A stretch of 64,000 bases of DNA from Chromatiales bacterium. GTDB lineage: Bacteria; Pseudomonadota; Gammaproteobacteria; Chromatiales; Chromatiaceae. Made by a program: the position numbers and the translations under genes. This document shows positions 21,511-30,999 of this stretch, piece after piece. The stretch covers positions 36,324-100,323 of the forward strand of contig JANQLO010000047.1 in NCBI GenBank assembly GCA_028280505.1. The letters are read 5' to 3'. The stretch's first letter is position 1; the number at the start of each line of letters is the position of its first letter. The notes under the pieces were generated by a model. The model was not told the DNA's origin. It searched no databases and was given only the letters and a program-made list of their open reading frames with translations.

Positions 21511-22425
21511 ATGGACTGGAAAAAATCAGCGCTTGCGGTCGCGCTGCTGGGCTCAGCAGCTACTGCCAATGCAAGCCAGTTTTATCTCGATACAGCCGGA
21601 ACGGGCCTGGGTGTAGCAACCGCTTACGATCCGTCGGTTTGTGCGACTTGTAGCAGCCTGAAAGACGAGCTGACCATCCAATACAACTCCAATACCGTCA
21701 TCACCTTGGGTGATGCCACTCTGGACGTCGGTGATTCAATCGTGACGACCGGCGGCCTGAACGTCGGTGGCACGTTCGATGCCGACAACTACCCGTCGAA
21801 CCAGGTGACCTCTTTCGATCCGGCCTCACAGAGCGCGGGTTTTGTCGCGGATCCTTCTTTCTGGGGCACCGGCGGTTTCGGACTCAGCTTCTCCATGGAG
21901 CTGAACGGCACTGTTGCTGCACTTGCCGGACCGAACGTTGTTTCGGACGTTACCTATACGTCGGGCACCATTGAAGTCTATGCGGTCGTCAATGACGCGG
22001 ATGGTGTGCAGGCCGTGGGCGATGATGACAATTCATCGGTTTTCGATGTGATTCATCTGTTCGATATGTCCCTGCTCGGTACGGATCTGTCCAATCCCTC
22101 TAACTTGCTCGTGTTCGGCGACGTTAGTTTTAGCGGTGACGAAGATCCGGCTTTTGAGGACTTCTTCAATATCGCCGGCGCCAGCTGTGGCGGTTCGGGC
22201 AGCTTCAAGGATCTGACGGATTGCGTTCCGCCGATCACGATCAATTGGGAGCTTGATCAAAACCTGAATAACGTGGCGGCTGTGCCGGGTCCTCTGCTCG
22301 GTCAAGCCACGATCTCTGGCGATCACGACGGCAGTGTACGTTTTCAGGTTCCGACCCCGGCTCCGCTGGTCCTGATCGGTGCTGCTCTGTTGGGACTCGG
22401 TGCTATGCGTCGTAAGTTCGCCTGA
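21511..22425 (+). CDS. PEP-CTERM-type secreted surface protein
   Basis: 304-aa exported protein expected to be processed by an exosortase and released to, or held at, the cell envelope or matrix. The N-terminus (MDWKKSALAVALLGSAATANA) is a Sec signal peptide. The middle is an acidic, Ser/Thr/Asp-rich beta-type region with two cysteine pairs (CATC near residue 45, and two cysteines near 230-240). The C-terminus is a sorting signal: VPTPAPLVLIG at about 280-290 as a variant of the VPEP motif, a hydrophobic helix and the basic RRKF end. GAGGA just upstream of ATG 21511 is the ribosome site. The specific role is unknown. Confidence 0.8.
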   Translation: MDWKKSALAVALLGSAATANASQFYLDTAGTGLGVATAYDPSVCATCSSLKDELTIQYNSNTVITLGDATLDVGDSIVTTGGLNVGGTFDADNYPSNQVTSFDPASQSAGFVADPSFWGTGGFGLSFSMELNGTVAALAGPNVVSDVTYTSGTIEVYAVVNDADGVQAVGDDDNSSVFDVIHLFDMSLLGTDLSNPSNLLVFGDVSFSGDEDPAFEDFFNIAGASCGGSGSFKDLTDCVPPITINWELDQNLNNVAAVPGPLLGQATISGDHDGSVRFQVPTPAPLVLIGAALLGLGAMRRKFA

Positions 22426-22448
22426 TTACCTCAGGTCGTTATTAAAAA

Positions 22449-22477
22449 ATGGGCGCCGGATGGCGCCCATTTTTTTG
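22449..22477. terminator. Bidirectional rho-independent terminator
   Basis: ATGGGCGCC-GGAT-GGCGCCCAT forms a perfect 9-bp stem flanked by AAAAAA on the left and TTTTTTT on the right. It ends transcription of the PEP-CTERM gene on the plus strand and can serve the convergent ThiF-like gene on the minus strand. Confidence 0.92.
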
Positions 22478-22530
22478 TGTTTGCAGACACGTGCCGATGT
22501 TTGTAAACAATGGTCGAAGGGCCATAAAAA

Positions 22531-23427
22531 TCAGCCCGTGGATGAGCCGCCGGCTTCTGTTTTGCGCTCCTCTTGTGCCAGTAGTCGTTTGACGTACCAA
22601 AACATCAACCGTTGGCTTGGGCCGTTGTTTCCGAATGGACGCCAAGTCTTGATCATGCGATTACGATAAGCGTCGAAATGGAGTCCCCATGGCGCGTGAA
22701 TGATTGGCCCGCGCTCCAATAAAAGTTTGACCGCATTGCTGCATGCTACTCCCGCGGCGATCTCGATACCCATCGCCGTGGAGGGCACTTTTTTCTTCAG
22801 AAAGTTCACCGAGGAACGGTCGACCAGATAGTGTCGCTGTTGTACCGTTGGCGAGACGCCAATCACGAACTTGATGATCTGGTCTTCGAAATCATAACCG
22901 TCGAGGCAGAAGTATTGTTCAAAGCTCATTTTCCCCGGCAGGAAGATCAAAAAAGCGGTTCCCATACCCATGGGGGCGGCGGTGATCGTCGGGATGCCAC
23001 GGTCGTAACAGGCTTGAAATACCTGGCGCCGAATCTTTAGAGCGAAGATATCCAGACTGTCCATGTACAAATCGCAGCCATCGAGAAAGGCATCGAGATT
23101 GTCACTCGAAATTCCCTTCTCAAACACCCGAATGTCCGTATCGGGATTGATGTCTCGAATGACCGTATGCATGGTTTCCGCCTTGGGTCGACCTAAGGTC
23201 GACATACCCGCGCCATGTTGGCGGTTCATATTCGCAAGCTCGAAATCGTCGAGGTCTGAGATCGTGAAGGCGCCGACGCCCATCCGGGCTAAGGTAACCA
23301 GATGGCTGCCACCGACACCACCGAGACCGCCGACGGCGACACGTTTGTTCCTTAGTGCTTGTTGTTCTTTGTACGTTACCCAGCCAATATTGCGCGAGAA
23401 TGCCGTTGTATAGTCGAATTCGGTCAT
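22531..23427 (-). CDS. ThiF/MoeB/E1-like adenylyltransferase family protein
   Basis: 298-aa member of the ThiF superfamily, whose enzymes adenylate the C-terminus of a ubiquitin-like or peptide partner using ATP. The Rossmann glycine loop GGLGGVGG is at about 33-40; DLDDFELANMNRQ (about 58-70) holds the ATP-contacting Asp, Asn and Arg-Gln residues of the family. The zinc CxxC pairs of ThiF/MoeB are absent and no obvious catalytic cysteine stands out. No small ubiquitin-like partner is encoded nearby. ATG 23427 has AAAGGA upstream. It is convergent with the PEP-CTERM gene and divergent from prsT, so its substrate may belong to this island. Confidence 0.8.
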   Translation of the reverse strand: MTEFDYTTAFSRNIGWVTYKEQQALRNKRVAVGGLGGVGGSHLVTLARMGVGAFTISDLDDFELANMNRQHGAGMSTLGRPKAETMHTVIRDINPDTDIRVFEKGISSDNLDAFLDGCDLYMDSLDIFALKIRRQVFQACYDRGIPTITAAPMGMGTAFLIFLPGKMSFEQYFCLDGYDFEDQIIKFVIGVSPTVQQRHYLVDRSSVNFLKKKVPSTAMGIEIAAGVACSNAVKLLLERGPIIHAPWGLHFDAYRNRMIKTWRPFGNNGPSQRLMFWYVKRLLAQEERKTEAGGSSTG

Positions 23428-23465
23428 GAGTATCGTCCTTTAATAGTATTCTGGTCTGACTTTAG

Positions 23466-23504
23466 CTCGCTACATCTTGGTACGGAAAAAGGTACGATAG
23501 CGAG
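23466..23504. repeat. Inverted repeat in the thiF-like/prsT divergent promoter region
   Basis: CTCGCTA (23466-23472) and TAGCGAG (23498-23504) flank an A-rich centre containing a GGTAC repeat. It lies in the 113-bp gap between the two divergent genes and could be a shared operator. No clear -10/-35 pair was identified. Confidence 0.35.
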
Positions 23505-23540
23505 GCACAGAGTAAAAACTTCCTGCGCTGAGATTTCCCT

Positions 23541-26309
23541 ATGAGAAGACTTTCCATTCAAGCCATCTTACCGATCATTCTCGTGTTGGTGGTCGTGCTG
23601 CCCGGTTGTGACCGGATGTCACCCGATACCTTGGTTGCGCGTGCCGATCAGGCTTTGGTTAACAGAGATTATCGGGCTGCGATGTTGGATCTGAAGACGG
23701 TTCTACAGGAAAACCCACGTCATGTAAGAGCACGTTGGTTGCTTGCGGAGGTTCATACGGCGCTTGGTGACGGTGTTTCTGCCGAAAAGGAGCTTCGGCG
23801 TGCAGAGGGTCTCGGGGTCGGTGTGGATGCCGTGACGCCGGCCTTGGCGAAGGCTTTGATGTTGCAGCGTGATTACCCGCGTCTTCTCGAGTTGCAAGTG
23901 TCGTCGTCGTTGCCGCCAAGGGCACGTGCCGAAACGCTGGCTTGGCGTGCATGGGCTCTCATCGAGACGGATGCTTTGGATGATGCGCAAAACGTCATTG
24001 ATGAGGCTTTGAATGCACGAGCGGATGTCACCGATGTCCGTTACGTCCGTGCGCGGTTGTTATTCGAACAGGATAACAAGCAAGAGGCAGAGGTGATTGT
24101 CCGCACAATTGTTGAACAATTCCCCGACTATGCGGCTGCATGGAGCTTGTTGGGCGATATCCATCATGGCCGTCAGGAGTTCCCGCAAGCACTCGACGCT
24201 TTTATGCAGGCGATTAAACATCGTCACGTCAACTGGGAAGACAGAACGAAGGCTGTGTTGGTAAAGGCATCGTTGGGAAAAATGGATGAAGCGGCTGCCG
24301 ATGCTGCATTCTTGCGGCAGAATGCATCGGAGTTCCATATGGGGCATTATCTTGCCGGGGTGCTCTATCATCGCGAGGGAAAAAACGACCAGGCTGAAGA
24401 GGCCTTGGAGCTAGCCCTGGAATTGTCTCCGGAGCATTTTCAGACGATCTATGCGCTGGCCCTGGTGCATACCGCGCAGGGTAACGAGAATCGTGCAAGG
24501 GCATTAGCGGCGCAGGCCCATTTAAGAGAGCCGAATTACATTCCGGCGCGCGAACTTCACGCATATTGGTTGGTACGTGATAACAATGGTGAAGAGGTAG
24601 AGCGTCTGATCCGGCCCATCGTGGAGACGCAGCCGGACAACGCGCGCGCGAAGGACCTGCTTGCGGCAAGCCTTCTTTTGCAAGATCGTACAGCCGAAGC
24701 TGCGCAACTCTTTAACCAGATTTCGTCGCAGCGGGATGACGAATTCAACGTACAGCTGCGAGCCGGTACGGGCTTGTTGCTGGCGGGTGCGGTCGAAGAG
24801 GCGAAAACCATACTGCAACGTGCGGTCGATCTCGCCCCGGATGATGTCACGGCGAATGCCCGGCTGGTTGCCAGCTTGGTCAACACTAACGAATCGCAGG
24901 AAGGCTTGCGGATTGCCAAAGCTTTAGTAGAACGAAAGCCTGATGATCCGGCGGCGCGAAACCTCGTGGCGTCAGCCCTGTTGGCCGTGGGAAAACGTGA
25001 TGAGGCACTCGCAAGCTATCGACAGGTATTGTCAATCGATCCGGGCAATCAAGAGGCCTCCAGTCGACTGGCTATGGCAATGCTGGCTGACGAAGATCCT
25101 CAGCAGGCGCTGAAGTATGCTTCGGATGGCCTAGAGAAAAATCCGTCGGATCTGTCGTTGTTGCTCGTTAAAGCCGAAGCCGCGGGCCTTACCGGCGACC
25201 GGACTTTGCGTGAGAACACCTTGGCATCTACTGTGGAATTGCATCCGCAAGAACCGGGTCCACGGGCGCTTCTGTCGCGCATCTATCTTGATGACAACGA
25301 ACCCGAAAAAGCGTTTGCACTGCTGTCCAACGTCTCTGCCTCCAACCATGCCGGAATATTGGTGACACGAGCGGAACTCTTCTTCCAACTGAATCGTCTG
25401 GCCGATGCGCGACGCGATCTCGAGGCCTTGGCCATCTTATCGCCCGATTCGCTCGAACTGCATTGGCAGTTGGCGAGGATACATGAAGCTTTAGGTGACA
25501 GGGGTAGGTTGGAAGCGGTTTTAAGCCGGATATTGACGTTAGCGCCAGACGAGCCTGCGGCCAAGATGGCCAAGACTCGTCTTGCAATAAGCAAGGGTGA
25601 AATTGACGAAGCGCGTGGGTTGTTAAGTGATGAGAGCTTGAGCGATTTTGATGAAACGTCGCTATTGGTGACCAAAATCGCTTTGGAGCGACAAGCCGGT
25701 CGACATGCCGAGGCGGCCAAGTACTCCGGCCAACTCTACGAGATCGAGCCGAGTAAGCGGCATTTGTATAGCTGGACACGTGCAGAAATGCGGGCGGGTA
25801 ATCCAAAGCGGGCTATCAGTTTGCTGGAACAATGGGTTGAAGAACACCCCAGTGACGTGTCGATGCTTACTGAACTGGCCGATGTGTATCAGTCGCAGGG
25901 TATGATCGATCATGCCGTGGAACGCCTTCGGCATATCTATAAGCTTGAACCGGAAAATCTTTACGTATTGAATAATCTTGCTTGGTTCTTGCGTAAACAT
26001 TCGCCTACGGAGGCCGAGATGTTCGGGAAGCGCGCCTATCAGGTCGCGCCGACTCAGTCATCGGTTATAGATACCTATGCGGTCGTGCTCGCCGAGGCCA
26101 AAGATTTTTCGGGTGCCCTGCGAGTGCTGGACGAGGGTGTCGACGTGGCCGACGAGAAAGATACCCTGCGATTGCGGAGGGCGATCGTGCTGCGTGACAA
26201 AGGCGACAACGATTCCGCCATTGCACAGTTGGAGGTGTTACTCGATGGTAGTGCACCAACGGAGATTAAAGACGAGGCACGTCGTCTGCTTGCCGAAATG
26301 CAAAAGTAA
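23541..26309 (+). CDS. prsT: PEP-CTERM system TPR-repeat lipoprotein PrsT
   Basis: 922-aa protein built almost wholly of tetratricopeptide repeats, matching the size and layout of PrsT proteins found with exosortase/PEP-CTERM systems. The N-terminus is a lipoprotein signal with the cysteine at residue 23 (VVLPGC; Pro at -2 is unusual). The first TPR pair (NRDYRAAMLDLKTVLQENP and GDGVSAEKELRRAEGLG) is typical of this family. Some twenty repeats continue to the C-terminus. Repeats such as these form a solenoid for protein binding, here presumably in the periplasm during assembly or export of polysaccharide or PEP-CTERM proteins. ATG 23541 has no strong ribosome site. Confidence 0.85.
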   Translation: MRRLSIQAILPIILVLVVVLPGCDRMSPDTLVARADQALVNRDYRAAMLDLKTVLQENPRHVRARWLLAEVHTALGDGVSAEKELRRAEGLGVGVDAVTPALAKALMLQRDYPRLLELQVSSSLPPRARAETLAWRAWALIETDALDDAQNVIDEALNARADVTDVRYVRARLLFEQDNKQEAEVIVRTIVEQFPDYAAAWSLLGDIHHGRQEFPQALDAFMQAIKHRHVNWEDRTKAVLVKASLGKMDEAAADAAFLRQNASEFHMGHYLAGVLYHREGKNDQAEEALELALELSPEHFQTIYALALVHTAQGNENRARALAAQAHLREPNYIPARELHAYWLVRDNNGEEVERLIRPIVETQPDNARAKDLLAASLLLQDRTAEAAQLFNQISSQRDDEFNVQLRAGTGLLLAGAVEEAKTILQRAVDLAPDDVTANARLVASLVNTNESQEGLRIAKALVERKPDDPAARNLVASALLAVGKRDEALASYRQVLSIDPGNQEASSRLAMAMLADEDPQQALKYASDGLEKNPSDLSLLLVKAEAAGLTGDRTLRENTLASTVELHPQEPGPRALLSRIYLDDNEPEKAFALLSNVSASNHAGILVTRAELFFQLNRLADARRDLEALAILSPDSLELHWQLARIHEALGDRGRLEAVLSRILTLAPDEPAAKMAKTRLAISKGEIDEARGLLSDESLSDFDETSLLVTKIALERQAGRHAEAAKYSGQLYEIEPSKRHLYSWTRAEMRAGNPKRAISLLEQWVEEHPSDVSMLTELADVYQSQGMIDHAVERLRHIYKLEPENLYVLNNLAWFLRKHSPTEAEMFGKRAYQVAPTQSSVIDTYAVVLAEAKDFSGALRVLDEGVDVADEKDTLRLRRAIVLRDKGDNDSAIAQLEVLLDGSAPTEIKDEARRLLAEMQK

Positions 26310-26381
26310 ATAGCTTTGCAGATGTTTCGCCCGACACATGTCATATGATCAACAGATGCCGAATTGCTTAACAAACGAAGA

Positions 26382-27164
26382 TCAAAGACCCAGTTGCATA
26401 TCATCAGCAATCGCAAACAATAGCTTTCGTAACGGTCTAGTGAGATAACGAAAAAGCGTCTTGCGTGAAATGTAGTAAGGCGCGCGTTTGCCACGAAATT
26501 CGATTGGTTCGCCGACCTGTTCGAAACGAATGCCGGCGAAGCGTAGATGCCGTGCCAGTCGCGGTTCCATCATGGCGTACACGCCGGTTGCTCCATCGGC
26601 GAGACCGACCGCAGAGGCGCCGAGGTAAAGGCCGAGGGCAATATGCGGAAAGCGCCGACGCTCGGTCTGAGTCCATTCGAATAAATGTTCCCCATGGCCG
26701 GCGGGGTCGCTGTGTTCTGCCGCACGGCGGCGGAACTCACTGCGTAGCGCCAGCCGCGATATTTCGCCGTAACTACCCAAGGGCAGCTTGTCCGGGTGCA
26801 AAGGACTGTCATATAGGCCGTTACCGCAATGGTCCACCAGTGGAATCGGTGGTTTGACCCCGGAGTCGTGGGTGAGGACCATGCGGACGGTGCCGGCATA
26901 TAATCCACTGCGCTTGTGTAGTAGCAGGCAATGCTGCGATACGGGATCGTAAGCGTCTTTTTCGAGTTCGTCGGCATAATTGCTTGGGTCTTCCCAGCCG
27001 AGTTCGCGACAATAGACGTCGTAACGTAAGCGAAACACTTCTTCCCGTAATTCGTCGGTATTTGCAATAGTTATGGAAAAAAACTCATGATACGGCTCAA
27101 CCAAATCCATGCGGGATAGGTGCCATAATTTAGTGAGTTTTGAGATGGGATTCGCTAAACGCAC
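26382..27164 (-). CDS. PEP-CTERM/exosortase system-associated acyltransferase
   Basis: 260-aa GNAT-like protein of the group found next to exosortase systems and related in fold to LuxI-type and N-acyl amino acid synthases. The hallmark start LREEVFRLRYDVYCRELGWE (about 38-57) and the central LGSYGEISRLALR segment are present. It probably uses an acyl-ACP or acyl-CoA donor; the product is unknown. The start is a GTG at 27164 or an ATG at 27110 (MDLVEPYHEF); neither has a clear ribosome site. It is convergent with prsT and divergent from a second member of the same family. Confidence 0.8.
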   Translation of the reverse strand: MRLANPISKLTKLWHLSRMDLVEPYHEFFSITIANTDELREEVFRLRYDVYCRELGWEDPSNYADELEKDAYDPVSQHCLLLHKRSGLYAGTVRMVLTHDSGVKPPIPLVDHCGNGLYDSPLHPDKLPLGSYGEISRLALRSEFRRRAAEHSDPAGHGEHLFEWTQTERRRFPHIALGLYLGASAVGLADGATGVYAMMEPRLARHLRFAGIRFEQVGEPIEFRGKRAPYYISRKTLFRYLTRPLRKLLFAIADDMQLGL

Positions 27165-27264
27165 GGGATTTCGGCTTAGTATAGGGTGCTACTTCCTCTT
27201 TGTAGCGGTGTGGGACAAACGAACTTGAGTGTCGTCCCCTGCCATTGGTCCATCGGAGTATCGG

Positions 27265-28131
27265 ATGTTTGATGAAACATTTCGCGTATGCTTTGCCGAT
27301 ACTCAGTTTGGCGTGGCATTGCACCAGCGGATACGTTACCAGGTATTTTGTCTCGATAAAGGTTTCGAAGACCCTAATGCGTTTTCGACCACCGAAGAGA
27401 CGGATGCCTGGGACGATCAGTCAGCCCATTTTATCGTACAGAACAAGCAAACGCGCCAGTGGGTCGCGGCCACGCGGTTGGTGTTGCCGAAATCCGACCG
27501 CCCCCTGCCGGTCGATAGTCTGGACGCATTCAATCGCCGGTTACTGGAAAATCCCGATATCGTGGTGGGCGAGATCTCGCGTTTTTGCATCATCAGCAAT
27601 CGTTCCGACGTCGAAGTCAATAGCGATTTGCAGCCCGATCCCAACTCGCTGGCCGCCTGGGGGATAGGCGCCGTCGGCCGCAAGCAGCAGTTCGAGGTGA
27701 CTTTGGGCATGATGCGCGCCGCGGGTATCTATGCCCTGAAACGCAATATCGATTACTGCATCATGTTGATCACGAACCCTTTCGCGCGCATGTTGCGCAC
27801 GCTCGGCGTGACCTTGCAGCAGGTCGGGCCGGCCAAGGACCATCGCGGTATGCGGACCGCGTATTTGGTCGACATGCGCCAAAGCGTGGTGTCAATGGCG
27901 TCGAAATCGACGGCGGTGCGCGATTTGTTCCGCCGTGCCAAGCATGCCTATGTACGGATTTCGTCGGTCGAGATGGATGACAGTGTCGATTGTGTCAGCG
28001 AGTTCACCCCCGATCACTCGCTGTTCAACGAAACGATCTTCCGCGAGTCGGTGCTTTTGCCGGCCGAGCAAGACTCGGATCTGCGTGTCGGCAAGCCGCT
28101 CAACGACCCTGCGTCAGCGACTCGATCTTGA
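27265..28131 (+). CDS. Second PEP-CTERM/exosortase system-associated acyltransferase
   Basis: 288-aa paralogue of the divergent neighbour. I chose ATG 27265 (MFDETFRV), with GGAG at 27255-27258; a GTG at 27229 would add 12 residues. The family start is HQRIRYQVFCLDKGFEDPN (about 21-39), with the GEISRFCI segment near residue 105 and a C-terminal extension of about 80 residues the other copy lacks. Its last 32 bases overlap the 3' end of the convergent fumarase gene. Having two family members that have diverged this far suggests two different acyl products or acceptors. Confidence 0.8.
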   Translation: MFDETFRVCFADTQFGVALHQRIRYQVFCLDKGFEDPNAFSTTEETDAWDDQSAHFIVQNKQTRQWVAATRLVLPKSDRPLPVDSLDAFNRRLLENPDIVVGEISRFCIISNRSDVEVNSDLQPDPNSLAAWGIGAVGRKQQFEVTLGMMRAAGIYALKRNIDYCIMLITNPFARMLRTLGVTLQQVGPAKDHRGMRTAYLVDMRQSVVSMASKSTAVRDLFRRAKHAYVRISSVEMDDSVDCVSEFTPDHSLFNETIFRESVLLPAEQDSDLRVGKPLNDPASATRS

Positions 28132-29623
28132 TTTTCCACTCGGCCGGTCCGGTCTTGTGGACCGACTCTCCGGTACTGTCGACGGCTACGGTTACCGGCA
28201 TATCCACCACCTCGAATTCGTAGATCGCTTCCATACCGAGGTCTTCGAAAGCGATGACCTTGGCGGCGCGGATCGCCTGTGAGACCAGGTAGGCCGCACC
28301 GCCGACCGCCATCAGGTAGGCGGCCTTGTGTTTTTTGATCGATTCGATGGCTACCGGTCCGCGCTCGGCCTTGCCGACCATGCCGATCAGTCCGGTCCGT
28401 GCGAGCATGGTTTCGGTGAATTTGTCCATGCGGGTTGCCGTCGTCGGGCCTGCGGGGCCGACGGCCTCGTCGCGGACCGGGTCGACCGGGCCGACGTAAT
28501 AGATCAGTCGATCGGTGAAATCGACGCCGGGCGGCAGGCCCTGGCCGCTGTCCAGCAGCTCCTGTATGCGTTTGTGCGCGGCATCGCGTCCGGTCAACAG
28601 TTTGCCGTTGAGCAGCAAACGATCGCCGGGTTGCCAGCTTTGCACTTGTTCGGCGGTGAGGGTGTCGAGATCGACCCGTTTGGCCGAGGCGCTGACCTCC
28701 CAGGTCACGTCCGGCCAGTCGTCGAGGCTCGGCGGCGTGAGTACGGCCGGACCGCTGCCGTCGAGGTGAAACTCGACATGGCGGGTCGCGGCGCAATTCG
28801 GGATCATGGCGACGGGCAGGGATGCGGCATGGGTCGGATAGTCGAGAATCTTGACATCGACGACGGTGGTCAGCCCGCCAAGCCCTTGTGCGCCGATGCC
28901 TAATGCATTGACCTTGTCGAACAATTCCAGTCGCAGCTCCTCGATCGGTGTTTGCGCGCCACGTGTGCGCAATTCATCGATGTCGATCGGCGCCATCAAC
29001 GATTCCTTGGCCAGTAGCATCGCCTTTTCGGCACTGCCGCCGATGCCAATGCCCAACATGCCGGGGGGGCACCAGCCGGCGCCCATGCTCGGCACGGTGT
29101 CGAGCACCCAGTCGACCAGGCTGTCGCTGGGGTTGAGCATGGTGAACTTGGATTTGTTCTCGGAGCCGCCGCCCTTGGCCGCCAGTGCGACCTCGAGCTT
29201 GTCGCCCGGCACCAGTTGGCTGTGGATCACCGCCGGGGTGTTGTCCCGGGTGTTTTTACGCACGCCGATTGGCGGATCGACGAGCGAGGCGCGCAGCTTG
29301 TTGTCCGGATGCAGATAGGCGCGGCGTACGCCTTCGTTGATCATGTCGTCCAGGCTCATGGCGGTGTCGAAGCGCACGTCCATGCCGATTTTGAGAAACA
29401 CCACGACGATGCCGGTGTCCTGACAGATTGGACGATGCCCTTCCGCGCACATGCGCGAATTGGTCAGGATTTGCGCCAGTGCGTCTTTGGCCGCCGGCGA
29501 TTGTTCACGCTCATAGGCCCGTCCGACCGCCTGGATGTAGTCGAGGGGGTGATAGTAGGAAATGAACTGTAAGGCATCGGCGACGCTCCGGATCAGGTCG
29601 TCTTGTTTGATTGTGGTGGTCAT
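28100..29623 (-). CDS. fumA: Fumarate hydratase, class I (4Fe-4S)
   Basis: Interconverts fumarate and malate in the citric acid cycle. 507 aa in one chain, the iron-sulfur form, oxygen-sensitive in known members. Cluster cysteines can be placed in SRMCAEG or HRPICQDTG, MIPNCAATRH and a third further on. The C-terminal beta domain has TTATRMDKFTE and LMAVGGAAYLVSQAIRAAKV. It lies downstream of sucAB on the same strand, 128 bp after sucB, so it may be co-expressed with the 2-oxoglutarate dehydrogenase genes. The symbol is given for family, since several fumarase I names exist. Confidence 0.9.
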   Translation of the reverse strand: MTTTIKQDDLIRSVADALQFISYYHPLDYIQAVGRAYEREQSPAAKDALAQILTNSRMCAEGHRPICQDTGIVVVFLKIGMDVRFDTAMSLDDMINEGVRRAYLHPDNKLRASLVDPPIGVRKNTRDNTPAVIHSQLVPGDKLEVALAAKGGGSENKSKFTMLNPSDSLVDWVLDTVPSMGAGWCPPGMLGIGIGGSAEKAMLLAKESLMAPIDIDELRTRGAQTPIEELRLELFDKVNALGIGAQGLGGLTTVVDVKILDYPTHAASLPVAMIPNCAATRHVEFHLDGSGPAVLTPPSLDDWPDVTWEVSASAKRVDLDTLTAEQVQSWQPGDRLLLNGKLLTGRDAAHKRIQELLDSGQGLPPGVDFTDRLIYYVGPVDPVRDEAVGPAGPTTATRMDKFTETMLARTGLIGMVGKAERGPVAIESIKKHKAAYLMAVGGAAYLVSQAIRAAKVIAFEDLGMEAIYEFEVVDMPVTVAVDSTGESVHKTGPAEWKIKIESLTQGR

Positions 29624-29719
29624 ATGGGGCCTATCTGTTTGAAAGAAGCGCAGGCGGACCGCGCCTCGTAGTCACGCGCGGGGCCGGTCTGTGCCCGCGC
29701 GATGCATCGCCGCCATGCA

Positions 29720-29744
29720 GGGCCGGACGTATACGCCCCGGCCC
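29720..29744 (-). terminator. GC-rich hairpin after sucB
   Basis: GGGCCGG and CCGGCCC form a perfect 7-bp stem around ACGTATACGCC, 7 nt beyond the sucB stop on the minus strand. There is no T-run, so it may be a processing or stability stem between sucB and the fumarase gene rather than a terminator. Confidence 0.4.
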
Positions 29745-29751
29745 CGTGAGC

Positions 29752-30996
29752 TCAGATGCTCAACAGCATCCGGGCCGGGTCTTCCATGCACTGTTTGATG
29801 GTCACCAGGAACTGCACTGCCTCGCGGCCGTCGATGATGCGATGGTCGTATGACACGGCAAGGTACATCATCGGGCGGATCACGATTTCACCATCGACGA
29901 CGACCGGTCGCTCGACAATATTGTGCATGCCGAGGATCGCGCTCTGCGGCGGATTGAGTATCGGGGTCGACAGCATCGAGCCGAATACGCCGCCATTGGA
30001 GACGGTGAAGGTGCCGCCGGACAGTTCGTCGTAACTCAACGTGCCTTCCTGAGCCTTTTGACCGAAGGTACGAATGGTGCTTTCGACGTCGGCGAAGGAC
30101 ATTTGATCGACATCGCGCAGGATCGGTACCACCAGGCCGCGTGGTGAACCGACTGCGACGCCGATGTCGAAATAGTTGTGGTACACGATATCGTTGCCGT
30201 CGACCGAGGCGTTGACCACGGGGAATTTCTTCAGGGCCTCGACCGCGGCCTTGACGAAGAACGACATGAAGCCGAGACGGACGTCATGCGTCTTTTCGAA
30301 GGCGTCTTTATGTTTCGCACGCAGGTCCATCGCGGCTTTGAGATCGACCTCGTTGAAGGTGGTAAGGATTGCGGCGTTTGCCTGTGCCTCGAGCAGACGC
30401 TCGGCGATGCGCGCGCGCAGCCGGGTCATGGGTACGCGCCGTTCCTGACGTGCCTCGACCGTGCCACCGATCGAGGCCGGTGCGGCGGCGCGTAAATCGG
30501 CGTCGTCTTCGGTGCTTTGCTGATCGAGAAAGGCCATGACGTCGGATTTGAGGATGCGGCCGTTTTTACCCGTCCCCTTGATTTTGCTGACGTCGATACT
30601 GAGCTCTTTGACCAGGCGTCGAACCGCCGGTGTGAGCACCTGTTCGCTGTCGATGTCCGGTTCGGGTTCGGTGGTGGCCTGGGCATCGGCCGCGGCGGGG
30701 GCGTCCGCGGGCTTGTCCGGCGGGGTCGGCGGTTCGGTGGCCGGGCCCGAGGCGGCGGCGCCGGCCTGGACGACCGCCAGCAGTTCGTCCGCGGTCACCA
30801 CGGCGCCTTCGTCGACCTTGGTCTCGGCCAGTACGCCGGCCACAGGGGAGGGTACTTCGAGCACGACCTTGTCGGTTTCCAGGTCGACCAGGTTCTCGTC
30901 GCGGGCGACCGCCTCGCCCGGCTGTTTGTGCCAGGTCAGTACCGTCGCATCGCTGACGGATTCCGGCAGAGTGGGTACACGTACTTCGGTCGACAT
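29752..30996 (-). CDS. sucB: 2-oxoglutarate dehydrogenase E2, dihydrolipoyl succinyltransferase
   Basis: E2 core of the 2-oxoglutarate dehydrogenase complex, transferring succinyl from lipoate to CoA. 414 aa. The N-terminal lipoyl domain carries its lysine in [13 protein letters not shown] (about residue 43); an Ala/Pro linker (about 80-115) follows; the E3-binding domain is at about 118-155 ([14 protein letters not shown]); the catalytic domain ends with [15 protein letters not shown], with the active-site His and Asp. It starts 3 nt after sucA. No lipoamide dehydrogenase gene follows in this window, so E3 must come from elsewhere. Confidence 0.95.
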   Translation of the reverse strand: MSTEVRVPTLPESVSDATVLTWHKQPGEAVARDENLVDLETDKVVLEVPSPVAGVLAETKVDEGAVVTADELLAVVQAGAAASGPATEPPTPPDKPADAPAAADAQATTEPEPDIDSEQVLTPAVRRLVKELSIDVSKIKGTGKNGRILKSDVMAFLDQQSTEDDADLRAAAPASIGGTVEARQERRVPMTRLRARIAERLLEAQANAAILTTFNEVDLKAAMDLRAKHKDAFEKTHDVRLGFMSFFVKAAVEALKKFPVVNASVDGNDIVYHNYFDIGVAVGSPRGLVVPILRDVDQMSFADVESTIRTFGQKAQEGTLSYDELSGGTFTVSNGGVFGSMLSTPILNPPQSAILGMHNIVERPVVVDGEIVIRPMMYLAVSYDHRIIDGREAVQFLVTIKQCMEDPARMLLSI

Positions 30997-30999
30997 AAC

